From NCBI GenBank assembly GCA_020631735.1, contig CM036159.1:99707670-99771669 (forward strand): a DNA stretch of 64,000 nucleotides, given 5' to 3'. The translations under genes were made by a program, and so were the position numbers. Below, one piece after another: positions 47,089 through 58,810 of this stretch. A model generated the notes under the pieces. That model saw only the letters and a list, made by a program, of their open reading frames with translations. It made no database searches and was not told the origin of the DNA. Numbering within the stretch: the first letter of the stretch is position 1; every line of letters starts with the position of its first letter. Origin of the DNA: Saccharum officinarum. Lineage: Eukaryota > Streptophyta > Magnoliopsida > Poales > Poaceae.

Positions 47089-47511
47089 TACAGTATGCTC
47101 ACAACAAATAGGTCAAGTGGTGCTGCCAAACACATTGACATAAAGTACTATGTTGTGAAAGATAAAGTTCGAGATCATATAATAAATCTTGAGCATATAA
47201 GTACAGAGAAAATGCTCGCGGATCCGCTCACAAAGGGCTTACCACCCAACGTGTTCAGAGAACGCGTAGCCGGCATGGGTTTAAGGGAAAGCCTATGATT
47301 CCCGAACATGATGGGTCCAGAAGAAAGTTTCATTCCAAAACGGAGAAATGTGTTGTGGCTATTAGTCTAACGGCACTAATTGCTGTGACGATGAGATAGT
47401 TCAATGTAATAATATGTAATGGAATAGGATAGAAGCAAGAATAATATGAATCGAAAGTTTTGAGTATGAAATTAAAGAACGAAGAAAATGACGAGAGATC
47501 AAAGGGGAGAA
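47089..47511 (+). mobile_element. Copia 3' end (RNase H C-terminus) and polypurine tract
   Basis: A reading frame ends at 47298 with motifs typical of the Copia RNase H C-terminus: NRSSGAAKHIDIKYY and LADPLTKGLP. A polypurine tract AAAGGGGAGAA lies at 47501-47511 directly before the LTR. The rest of pol is lost in or before the gap. This is a different Copia family from the one at the window start, judging by the LTR sequence. Confidence 0.9.
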
Positions 47512-48000
47512 TGTTAGGAATGATCTCCCTCCATTAGGCCCAACGGCCTTTGGCCTTGTTCTCGCGCCCTGATCGGGGGCGCCAACCCGATATGGTTGGT
47601 GGGCCCCCGTCGCACAGCGCTATAAATAGGAAGGTGGGGGCCGGGGCTCGAGGTACGAGACCTGCCGCGCAGCCAGTTCCCCACCGACATCCTAACCCTA
47701 ATCCCGATCTTGAGAAGGGGCGCTGCCAGCGACGGGAAGCACCACCGACGCCGGCAACGCCACCCGACGCCACTGCACCGGTCATCTACATCTCCAGCGA
47801 GTCTATGGCGTCCATGAACGAGAATGCTCCAACCACTACGGTTTTTGATGGTTTGCGATACTACTGCACTTCAATCTTTTCTCTCTCTCTCACTCGTGGT
47901 AGAAGGGATTAGGTTTGTGTACACTGTGAATCATTGTTTGGTTATTCCTATGATGAATTTGTACCCGATCTAAATGAACTAATGAACCCGTGAACTACGA
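47512..48000 (+). repeat. Copia 3' LTR (end approximate)
   Basis: Starts TGTTAGGAATG at 47512, directly after the polypurine tract. The TATA box TATAAATA is at 47621-47628. The 3' end could not be fixed; 48000 is a guess. Confidence 0.7.
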
Positions 48001-49607
48001 AATTCATCATAGCTAAGTCGCCGCGTTTAAAGGTCTGGAGAGAGAGATACTGCTGCACCACCTACGGTATACACACGGTCGTATCTCCGGCTGGGTTCTG
48101 GCCTGGTTTCCAGCAGGCAGCATCACGGCACGACCGCACGAGAGAAACTCGGCTCCAGGTCCCGGCGGACAGCTCATCCCCGACGTGCGCCGACGCGGGT
48201 TTAAGGGCCGCCCGGACGCCGAATTCGCGCCGGCTCATCATGCACCGACCCGCGCGGCCGCAACACCTGCTTGGAGAACCATGTGGGTGCCGGGTGCGGC
48301 AGGTGGAATTTTGCGTGCGCGCTTCGATCAAGCCATCAGGGTCGTTTCACACGGTTCTCTCGGCACATGGATTAGCTAAATATAGCTGGACCAGTTTAAA
48401 AACTTCAAACAAGATGGTGAAACGCAGGTAACATGACCAGGTCACGTTTGGGAGTTCAGAGACACAGGCAGAAGAAGTACAGTATATCGAAGAATCTGTA
48501 AACATGGCCACTTGTGCTAAGATCACCCCCACCCAGAGCTTATGACTGAAATCAGACACCATTAGGAGGGTCTTTTCCATTCAGAACACGGAAAAGAAAG
48601 CCACGCTGAGGTGCAAAATGTTTCTTACTCTCCCATGATTCAGATGATCATCTCCCTATCATAGAGCGCTGAAACAAAAGTTTAGACCTTTCCTCATCGA
48701 AATAAATGCATGAAAGACCGGCTACGCAATTGGCAAGATCTGCTGCGGTCTCTCCGTCTCTGGGATTTGCTAATGACGAAGAAACGAAGCAAATGGAGTA
48801 GCATGCTGGTCTGTATATTTTCCTGACCAGCGACCTAATTGCATATGAGCACAAGAGAACTATTAGAAAAGTATTATCATGCAAAGAAATTTTCTTTTCG
48901 GAGATTCAATTCTTCTTCAAATATGTTTGGACAAAATTAGGGGTAATTAGCAGGCAGCGACAAGCAATCTCAGCAGAGCCACTAGTTCTTTTCCTATGAC
49001 CAGGAGCCACAAGTTCTCTAGACAATCTCAGAACAATTTCTCTTCCACATTTCGGGAGCGAATTAGCGAAATACACCCAGCAACCATCCCTCACGCATTG
49101 TATCTGCATTTTCCACCACGCCAATAGAACAGAATTTCACCGAGATCCCGGGTTCTGGAAAATAGAGAGAGAGAAAAAGGAAATTAGAGGCGACTAGAGC
49201 ATTGATGATCACTTCATCAGATAAACGAGGTAGAGCTATATTGCTGCTTAAGAAGTGAGCCAAAAGGATGACAACTTGTGCTGATGAGCTTGTAACTTGC
49301 TAGAGATCTGTCCCATGTACCTGTGACTTCTCTAACCATTTCAGGAAGCAACGATGTATGATGGGCCGATGAGGGGCACAAGGACAATGGCAATCAATCG
49401 TACCAATTGTCCAAGCAAACAGTAAAATGAAGATTAAAGCTTGAACTTGCTGGGCACAACCCATTACCCAGGGGAAGGACAGGACCCATGCTCGGGAACC
49501 AAAGCAGCCAGCCGTCGCCGTTAGATGTCCGAGAATATTGAGAAGAAGAACGGAGGACCCGATAAAAGGGGAGGGGGGGGGGGGGAAGAAGAAGGCGTGA
49601 TCTGTAC
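48001..49607. other. Unassigned region downstream of DUF3511 exon
   Basis: No protein family recognised. It may include the short second exon and 3' UTR of the DUF3511 gene. A run of 13-14 G begins near 49572. Confidence 0.4.
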
Positions 49608-49968
49608 CAGCCATGGATGAGCTCGGAGCACTTGGCCTTGATCCAGCGGAACCCCCTGCGGAACGATGCCTTGACTTTGCCCTCCACGGAGTAGGCCTTG
49701 TAGCTCGCCACCCGCCGCCGCCTCTTCATCTCCGGGTCGCTGAAGCACCACGCCGACCCCGCCCCTCCGCCGCCGCCGCCGCTCCTCGTGGATACCGGCA
49801 GCGGCGGCGGCGGCGACCTGGCGGGCGGCTTGACGACGATGTCGAGGCGGCGGTCGCCGTAGGGCACGACCTCGTTGCGGTAGGGGCGGTCGTACTCACC
49901 GGCGGGGGCGGGGGCGGGGCGGGGGCCGCGTAGGGGCGGTACGCGCGGTCGTAGTCGGCGGCGGCCAT
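49608..49968 (-). CDS. DUF3511 family protein, first exon
   Basis: A plant-specific small protein family of unknown function. The exon starts at ATG 49968 (MAAADYDRAYRPYAAP) and ends at a GT donor after HGW (49608). The conserved DUF3511 core is clear: FSDPEMKRRRRVASYKAY, VEGKVKASFRRGFRWIKAKC and ELIHGW. The N-terminus has the usual YDRPYRNEV-like and Pro-rich stretch. The start and the core lie in different frames. One base is missing in the repeated GGGGGC block: the run at 49916-49919 has four G where its neighbours have five. The rest of the C-terminus (a very short exon in this family) was not located. Confidence 0.85.
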
Positions 49969-50068
49969 CGCGAGGCGAGAGCGAGACGACGCGGGGGCGG
50001 GGGACTGCGTGGGAGTCTCGCGGCGTGGCGTTTGTGGAGAGAGAGAAACGCCGCTGCCTTTTCCGTTT

Positions 50069-50299
50069 TGAGCCTGTTTAGGGTTGCCCATGCAACCCAA
50101 AAAAGTTTGTACAGTACCTGTCACATCGAATCTTGCGGCTGCATGGAGTACTAAATGTAGACGAAAGAAAAAACTAATTACACAGTTTAGTTGTAAATCA
50201 CGAGACAAATCTTTTGAGCCTAATTAGTCCATGATTAGACACAAATTGCCAAATAAAACGAAAAGTGCTACAAAACTTTTTCACCAACTAAACCACCCC
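50069..50299. mobile_element. Tourist-like MITE
   Basis: Ends GAGCCTGTTTAGGGTTG and CACCAACTAAACCACCCC; the core CACGAGACAAATCTTTTGAGCC resembles the 19857 element in the same orientation. Flanking duplication unclear. Confidence 0.75.
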
Positions 50300-52503
50300 G
50301 TTTTTATTTTTCTGTGCTTCGGTGCTGTTGATGTAGCGCTGTCGACTTGCGAGCCAGTTTCGTTTTTATTATGCTTAAAAAAAGCTTTGATTGATGGGCG
50401 GCCGTTTTTTAAGAGTAAAATTAAACTTCACTTAAGTGATTTCATTTGAGTGATTTAAGGTTTTTTTACTCAGATTTTCTACCCAACTCGAAAATACCAT
50501 ACGGCGGTTAGGATTAGAAATCCAAAGGCTTACACGAGTCTATTAGGCTTAGAGCGCCTCCAGTGTACCGGTGAGATCGAACCGAGGTAGAAGAAAAGCG
50601 AACCGTGAACACTGGAGCACGCGAATCGTCGTTGTCAGAGTAGACAGCGAACCACGCAGACGAGTCGAACCCTCCATCATCGTTGTACATGCACGAGAAC
50701 AGAGAAACCAAACGAGGGATGCAGAATCTTCCGCGTGGCACTTGCATGGTGAGTGGTGGGTCCTAGCAGTCGATGCTCACACTACACACATCCAACCGTC
50801 TGACACTTGCATCGGTTCGCTCTGCACACTGGAGCTGCCCTTAAGAGCGATTGCCAGAAGAGGTCGGTCTTTCGGTGGTGTGTGGCATAGAACGACATTG
50901 GGACGAGGTGGTGGTGGCGTGGTCCGTTAGGTAGCAGAGGAAGACGGTTGGACGGGGTAAAGACGGGATCTAAAGACAGGAGATCATGTGATAGCCTGAT
51001 GGTCTCTATCGGATTAATAATTTCTCGCAATGAATTAGAATTGTTGATATCATTAATGATTTTATTTCAAAGAACACTAAGACAATGATACTGTTTAAAC
51101 AAAGATTATGCAACCAAGTGTTGAATATGTACTATTCATGATTTATCGCAATGATGTACATATTATTATTGTTCTATATATCTAGGGCGACGAGGAACAA
51201 GACCCCATATTTTGGCGGCACTACCTGGCCGCTATACATCCGGTGGAATCTAGCAGCCTGTTCGTTTCGCTGGTTTATTGTGCTGAAAGTACTGTTCGCT
51301 GGTTTGTTGTGAGAGAAAAACACTGTTGGATGACTGCTGATTGTGCTGATAAGTCCAAACGAACAGGGCGTAGAGCGTGCGTCGTACTGGCCTGCTAGGA
51401 TAGGAGCAGAGCAAAGGGCACGTGATGAACGTTTTTTTTTCTTTTCGGAACATACCACATACGTGAGGGTCGTCTCGACCTCCAACTCGTGCTCACCACT
51501 GGACGTACACGCAGCAAAGCCTACAGACCACAAAGCAGAAGCCGAGATTCCGTCTTGCGAGGCCTGGCACTGGCAGTCGGCCGGCACGTCTCAAAGCTGC
51601 ACTAGCTACAAAAGTCAAACCATGAGTACTGTAGGTAGTAGCAAGGACGAGGGCAGAAAAAGGAAAGCCTGAGGTTAACGACTCGGCCTCCACCAGATTC
51701 CGAGCACAAAAGCAGCTTCCCCCACCCTAGAAAGCCCACGAGGCTGCACCAAGGTAGTACCCCTAGTCCTAGCCAGTAGGACCGCAGGAGCGCTGGAGCA
51801 GCGGTTCTGTTCTGCCGACCACGGATCGCAGATCCGCAGTCCAACGCCACCAAAGGTAAGGGAGCACGAAGGACCAGTTCATTTGACTTATAATCTATCT
51901 TTTTTATATTATTTTTTTAGTTAAAATAATATTTTTCTTTCATAATGAATCAGCTAATAGTGTTTTTCAGCCGGCTTATCAGCATAGCCGAACGGCTCCG
52001 AACACGGAATTTTTGGGAGTAGTCTACGCTAGCTTCCAGTTCCACCGAGCAACAACGCGACTAGAGGAGGCGGAGGCTCGGAGGCAATTCCGCGGTCACC
52101 TTGTCTCGAGCTAGTGGTAGCCGCCTAGCCGGTAGCATTACCAATGATGGTTGAAAACTGCATCTGCATTGGCGGCTATTAACTTAATTACTAATCATCG
52201 CAGCACCAGGCATTAATCAGCTGAGAATCCACGCATCACCATTTACCAGCTAGCGTGGTCACGGTGCATTACACACAGTGACAGAATTGGCCGAAGTATA
52301 ATGAGAACAAAGCGTTCTCTGTCCTTGCAACGCATCGTATTCGTTTCTCTCGTCTTGTAGGCAGAATAGACGGCACCTGTCCCTGCCGTGCCACTTTCCG
52401 CGCTTTGCGTATGTCTCGAACCAGAGGTGAGGCGCCAGAGGTGAGCAAAGCATAGCTGTACGTCGTTTCGCTGAAATTTTGCTGCTACTGATCCTGATAT
52501 TGA
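50300..52503. other. Intergenic with small hAT-like MITEs
   Basis: A 111-bp element with ends CCTGTTCGTTTCGCTGGTTT and AAACGAACAGG lies at 51257-51367. A related sequence (CAGCCGGCTTATCAGC) is at about 51878-51992. No gene supported. Confidence 0.5.
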
Positions 52504-52769
52504 GGCCGTGTTTAGACGCCGAATAGGCTATGTCTGAATCACTGTTGAACACTGTAGTAATTTTATTTTTATTTGCTAATAATTGTCTAAACATTGATTA
52601 ATTAGGCTTAAAATATTCGTCTCGCAAAGTACAAAAAAAAAACTGTGCAATTAGTTTTTGATTTTATCTACATTTAGTACTCTATATATGTGTCGATATT
52701 TTGATGTAATGAGGAATCTTCTTTTTACATAGTGAAATTTAGGGTGAAATCTAAAATCTAAACAATGCC
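52504..52769. mobile_element. Tourist-like MITE, TSD TGA
   Basis: Ends GGCCGTGTTTAGA and TCTAAACAATGCC with TGA on both sides (52501-52503 and 52770-52772). The core TGATTAATTAGGCTTAAAATA matches the family. Confidence 0.87.
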
Positions 52770-53164
52770 TGATTTGCCTATGCCTAGCTGGATGGACCTA
52801 TCTTTCCTTGTCCAGTTGTCCTCATTTTTCACTGCACAAGAAAGGTCACGTTGCGGTTTCGACTTTCGAACGAGAATTCCCTACCCCGGAACTAGTTGCT
52901 AGTAGTTAATGTATTATAAACAATGTTTGACTATAAAATTTGTCGGTGGTTTTTTTTCGTTTAAGGGCCTCTTGTCCATGGAACACGGGATACGGGATTT
53001 TAGAAACGCATGAAATAGAAAAAACGCAAAGCTAAAATATTCTAACATCTAAAAAATAATGAATTAAAAAGTATAGAAAATTATATATGATCGAACGTTC
53101 GGATAAAGCACAGGACTTCAATAAGTGAGAGTGACACAAATCAAAGTTTTCATGAGGTCTAACC

Positions 53165-53335
53165 TCTTTTTTTTTAATCGGGAAGTCTTTTCTCCTCGTT
53201 CCCATAAACAGTGTCACGGAAATACTGTGGTCGCCGGGGATCGAACCCGGGGTGGCCAGGCAGGGCCTCTGGCTCCTTGCACTGACCACCCGTAGCTGCC
53301 GCTCTTGATAGAATCTCTCCAAACTTCTTATAAAA
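53165..53335 (-). mobile_element. Possible tRNA-derived SINE
   Basis: On the minus strand a perfect pol III B box, GGTTCGATCC, lies at 53247-53238, preceded by a weak A-box-like GGGTGGTCAGTG and followed after about 65 bases by an A9 run. This is SINE layout. No flanking duplication was found, so it is tentative. Confidence 0.45.
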
Positions 53336-56168
53336 CAAGACCATCACATCTGACATTCAAAGATATAAGAGACAGAGATAACAATATGAAACCAATTAAC
53401 AAAAGAAAGGACTAAAGTAGAAACTTAGTATCTGTTATCTCATGAGGACATCACAAGTGCTGTGCATTCACATTTGATCCAAACAGCTGCACAAGTGCAC
53501 AGCAAAGCAAAAAGGTCACAAGTCTCACAGATATAAAATACAAGATGGGAACCCGCACTTCGCGCGGGAAAAAATGATGCGCAACCCAGCATGAGAGGAG
53601 GAGAAAAAAAAGACACAGTGGGACACAGTAACAGGTCTGGGAGGAACAGTAACGGGCATGGGTTACAGTAACGGGTTTTACTGTTTAATGAATAGTAGCC
53701 TGGGTGTGGTGGCGGCTGTTACTATTGATCAACAGTACCATCACTGGGATTAAAGATCTATGTAGATAAATCATTTTATAAGAATTTCATAGTCATTTTA
53801 TAGGAATTTCATAAGATTCGTAAGAACTACTCTTTTATCCAAAGAACTTCGTAGGAAACCTTACTGTAGAATCCCAATCCTTCAGAGCCCTTCATTTTTC
53901 CTTTGTTTTAGAGAGGGCCTTGTTTATTGTAGAATCCCAATCCTTAGTATCCCTGACATCAACCCCGGTTACATATATATACTTCCCTCATGCCTGGTAT
54001 CATTGTCAGATTTAGAGAGGAACATTCGGTAACCAACTAACCATTGCCAATAACATGGCAAGTCATGCAAATTTCGAACGTGTGGTAACTATGAGCTGGA
54101 TTTAAACCAGGACCGCTCTATTAGGAGGGTTAATGAATCAATCGACTAGAATCCTTTGTACGTATTTCACAAGATGAAGGTTGTAGCGTGGATTATGTCC
54201 CTTCGAATCAGCATAAGGTTCGGCCAGCTTTTCCATTCTGATCATCAGCAACGAGATCGGCGGTCATCACCTAATCCACCGGCTCTGGTCCTCGAGAAAC
54301 TCGATCATCAGAAAACTAGTGTGTCAGTATTGGATCAGGGGATCCTTCCTGGTTCCCTCGTCTTCCATGTGCGGTCCTTGTGGATGTGGTGGTGACATCT
54401 GACCTGGCTGATTCCGTTCCGTCCTCGCACAGTTCTCACGTTGTCTTGTGTTCACATGTGCGTCCGTTCTGTGCGACCTTCTGATGAACCTGAATGGAGA
54501 CGATAATGGCCTTTCAGGACGTGGATTCTTACAGCAGCGCTGAGTACCTGAACGAGCGAGGACGAGGACTTCCCGGCAGAGGCACAACCTGCAACTTTGA
54601 TTAGGGAGCCGGACCAACGTAGTGACATATCGTATGTGTGATAAATATGTACATAAGTTTACATTTCAATATATTTTTCTATGCTTCTACATCTGTAGTT
54701 AGTATTCATAAAAAAAAATCACAACATTATGATAAAATATGAGATAAAATGAGCTAAATATGCTTTGTATTGTATTATTAATAAGTGTATTAAAAAATTC
54801 ACTGTTTTGGGGGGTGCGCACGGCCCCCACTGGCCCCTGGTTCCGCCTCTGCTTCCTAGAGTCGTAGCCAGGGCCATCTGGCAGCCACCTGTCTCATCTT
54901 AGTTTTATCTATAGAACTGCTCCTGGAGTTGTAGTCTGGGCCATCTAGCGGCCAATCGTCCCATCTTAGTTTTATCTATAGACTGTTGGTGCTTAGACAT
55001 CCGATCGAATATTGATCAGTCGGACGGTACCGTGGATCGGGCCGATTCGTTTCCCGGCGTGCCCCTACAATCCGCTCCCCCGTTCGTGTCTACTTTTCAC
55101 GCGCCCACCCGGGGGGCTACACCCGTGGGGACCTCTGGCGACCTATGCCCGCTGCTCCTCGCGTCCGGATGGCCGCGTAGCCCTCCCCTGTCCGCCTCGC
55201 ACGCGCACCCTGCCCCGTCGTCACGCCCTGCTCCTTTCCTCGGACCCCTCCTCTCTCTCCGCGTAGGCGGCACTCGGGAGTCGACCACCAGCTCGTTGCG
55301 CCCCCGTCCGCCGACCCCCAGCTCAGTCACGCCCCATCCCTTGGGCCCTGGCGCCTGGGCCGTGCGTCCATCATTTACCGTGCCCCGTGAAACACTTGCA
55401 ACATGAAACACTTTGATGCAACATACGTTGGAGATGAAACTTGAAACATACTGTTGCAATATATGTGTGAAACATATGCAACATAAAACATTTGTTGCAA
55501 CATAAGTCTAAAAATATTTTTTTCAAAACACTTGCAAAATATGCAACATGTGCAACATCTCGATTTACTTTTGCAACATCCATATGTAACAATTGCAACA
55601 TACCTCTAAAACACTTTAAACATATATTTGCAACATAAAGGATAAGAAGGCTGGGCCGGTCGATTCCGTTCATCGGGATGGGATCTAGCGGCGAGCGGTG
55701 GCGCGTCAGCACCACCACCATCCATGCTACTACCTGACGGCACGGCCTTGGCTCAGCCTGGCGTGAGCACTACCACCAGTAGCACCGGCCTTAGCTATGA
55801 GAGGGAGCGGGCGGCGTGGCACACTGTCGAAGCGAGGAGCAGGTGGGGCGCGCGACGGGAATGGGAGAGGAGCGAGCGAGTGAGCGGCGCAGAGTCAGGG
55901 GCACGGTAGGAGAACGCCGCAGCAGCGAGTGGAGTGAGGCGCGACGTCTGGATGAGAATAAGGGACATGGAAGTGAGCAGGGAATTAAAAAAAGGCAAAG
56001 TTGTGTGTATGTCACGCCACGCGTCTGTTCGGAGGGAGTTGCTAACGTCGGACGTCCTATTTATAGTATTACCGTTTTATCGGTCTTTGACATGTTAACA
56101 ACAGAGGAGTTCCACATGTTTGGAATAGGGGAATTCCACGTAACCCATGCTTTTTTGAGAGAACAGTA
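53336..56168. other. Intergenic, repeat-rich
   Basis: A unit of about 55-60 bp (GGGCCATCTGGC...ATCTTAGTTTTATCTATAG) occurs twice at about 54859-54914 and 54925-54981. From 54991 to about 56062 is a block with repeated GCAACAT motifs (see separate entry). No gene supported. Confidence 0.5.
54991..56062. repeat. GCAACAT-rich block, candidate non-autonomous DNA element
   Basis: Between 55391 and 55640 the words GCAACAT and GAAACAC recur about a dozen times at irregular spacing. Possible terminal inverted repeats are TAGACATCCGATCG near 54991 and CGTCGGACGTCCTA near 56047-56060. No clean target duplication was found. Boundaries are tentative. Confidence 0.35.
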
Positions 56169-56317
56169 CTCCCTTCATTTTAAATTATAAGACATTTTAA
56201 GTTTTTCAGATACATAGCTTTTGTTATACACTTAGATATACACTATATTTACATACATAGTAAAAAACAATGTATTTAGAAAAGTCAAAATGTCTTATAA
56301 TTTAAAATAGAGGGAAT
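56169..56317. mobile_element. Stowaway-like MITE (copy 2)
   Basis: Starts CTCCCTTCATTTTAAATTAT and ends with the inverse ending GAGGGAA, with TA on both flanks (56167-56168 and 56318-56319). Same family as 8107-8257. Confidence 0.85.
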
Positions 56318-56554
56318 AAGATTTTGTAGGAATGCTCCAAAGCCTCCATGTATACTGCTAATAGAGATATAAAAAGGTTTGCGCAAAACCTATTTATTTT
56401 CAGGCTCGCAAACTCACTCGGTTGCATCTCTAACTGCAAACCCCACTTCTATTTTTCATAATAGGGATTTCTAACTACTACTAGTAGAACCATCCGTCAC
56501 CTGTGTCAACAGGCAAGAAATGAGTAGTTCTAACCTAGCACTTGGCACATCAAA

Positions 56555-56874
56555 GGTCCAACTGACTAAAGTTTAGTCATTGATACATCGGATGTTCCGA
56601 TGTTAACATATGAGACTAAATATAAGCTAATTATAAAATTAATTGCAGAAGTCGTGACTAATTCGTAAGACAAATCTATTAAGTCTAATTAATCCATCAT
56701 TAGCTTTTACTGTAGAACAATATTGTCAAATCATACACTAATTAGGCTTAATAGATTCGTCTCGCAAATTAGCCGCAATCTGTGCAATTAGTTTTGTAAC
56801 TAGTCCATACTTAATACTCTAAATTAATGTCTAAACATCCGATGTGATAGGAACTAAACTTTAGTTGGGGGACC
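56555..56874. mobile_element. MITE with TIR GGTCC...GGACC
   Basis: Ends GGTCCAACTGACTAAAGTTTAG and CTAAACTTTAGTTGGGGGACC are inverted repeats of about 20 bp. The middle (AATCATACACTAATTAGGCT) relates it to the Tourist-like group. Confidence 0.75.
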
Positions 56875-57319
56875 ATCACCTGAAATCATCGCTATTAGTA
56901 AGAGTGACAGCCGATGTAGTCTACTGAAAGGCTGAAATCATCGCTAGCAGTAAGGGTGGCAGCCGATGTAGTCTACCTAAAATAATCGCTAGGAGCGAGG
57001 GTGTGTTTAGCAGGGCTTCTTGTAGCTTGGTTTCTCTTAAACTTATACCGTAGCAGCGCTTTTCACAGAAATCATCTTCTCTCCTGGCAAAATAAACACG
57101 AAGCAAGAAAAAAACCATGATTTGTGGCTCGTTCAAGCGACTCCCAGGTCATCCGACTCGCTGGTCAGCCCGCTCACAGAGAAAAAAAAACGAGAGCGAG
57201 CCAGGGACACAGGCAGGTAACATGGCAGACTTAGCGGGAATCGAGAGCAAAGATACCAGGCCAGTCAACTCCAAATCAAAGAGCTGATAAAAAAAACTCC
57301 AAATCAAAGTCATCTAGAC

Positions 57320-57452
57320 GTATAGTATATTATAAGATGTTTTGACCTTTTAGATAACTTTTATCATAGATCTAAACGTAATTCTACGTACATATAGCAA
57401 AAGCTATATCTCTAGAAAAAACAAAACATATTATAATTTGAAATAGAGTAAC
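57320..57452. mobile_element. Stowaway-like MITE, degraded (copy 3)
   Basis: ATTATAAGATGTTTTGACC and CAAAACATATTATAATTTG halves match the 8107 family; ends decayed. Confidence 0.65.
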
Positions 57453-58810
57453 ATTTTATTTCGCTACACTTCAATTTGCGATATCACAATCCACTCAATT
57501 CAGAGAAAAAACAACTAATTTTCCACCGGAACCAGAGAATCTAGCATGAACCTGGCGAAGCACCATCCTTGCCCAATACCCCCAGAACAGTTCAGATGTG
57601 ATTTCTCTCTCTAAAAAAAAGAACAGTTTAGTTGCCACTTGGGGCCTTCTCCCTAGATATAAGGCGAACTTATTTTAAAAAAAATATATATACTGCAAAA
57701 GTGGTTGCATTGGATTTGTATTAAAAGAATTTCTAATGATCACATAAATTATATATTTAACAGAAACTAGCATTCAAAGTATGATGTTGAAACAACACCA
57801 AGTGAAATCAACCCTTATATCAGTATCCAGCTGATCCCTTCCCGGTTACCACTGCTTCCGATTCAATTCAACAACATTTGCACCACAGAACGATCCGGAG
57901 ACCCAGGCACACTGGCCACAACTCAAGGGAGAATACAAACTTGAGCCAATATGGAACAAACTTTCAAACATTCACCTGTGAAAAATGCAGCTACGCTAGA
58001 CAACAAGACACTGAAAGAAGAGTCTTCAGATCGTAGATTGTTAGGAATTAAGGACTAAGATAGTCGACAGCTTTACTCCGTTGATCAACTAGACCACTAT
58101 GCTCATAGATAAAGATACAAGCCAAAAACAAACCCTGATAGAACAGAAAGCCAGTACCCAAACGAGGTAAAGGTTTTTGCCTAATGCTTACCAGTTTACC
58201 ACCACGCCGTACATGAATACAGAAGAGAGGCTGGGAAGCTCAGTTAGCAGCCTTCGTAATAGGCAAAAGAGCATCTCGCAAGGAAAAGAATGATTAGCCT
58301 AATGAAATTGGTATCCCCACAATGTTTTACAGTGTATAAAGCTGAAGCTATCAAGACATTCAGAAATGCCTTTTTCACTGTGTAATCTGAGGTTGTGCTT
58401 AATGACTGAATGAATAAGAATGATAACAACAAAAAATGCCTAAACTTAAACAAAGGGCTTTGGGAAAAGCATGTATCTTATGTCATTGACCACATCTCCA
58501 CAAATGAGCCGAACCACATTCAATGAAAAATGCTGAGCTGTCACAATTGAGAGCATGATTGCAATTTCTAGGAGGACGCCAAGGTCAGGCACAGGCACAA
58601 GCTTTTGCTATGTTCACTTCCACAAGCCATTAAAACGGCACATGTTGTTCCCTTGGTAAGCTTCACAGGGTAGAACGGGCCTTCTGAAACAAAGCAGAGT
58701 ATATGTCAACTCCAGTAAGACTTTATTTAAGACTACATCAAAAGCAGTCCTAAACAGCGCACCATAGTTCTTTGGGGGGGGGGGGTTGATTTTACCTAAT
58801 AAGGGCTCTA
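57453..58810. other. Presumed 3' region of PHD/RING gene
   Basis: AT-rich. A G12-13 run lies near 58776. No separate gene recognised. Part may be 3' UTR of the minus-strand PHD/RING gene. Confidence 0.45.

Noticed and set aside
53238..53300. A tRNA gene on the minus strand
   Set aside because: A perfect B box exists, but no cloverleaf with acceptor stem and anticodon arm could be built; a SINE fits better.
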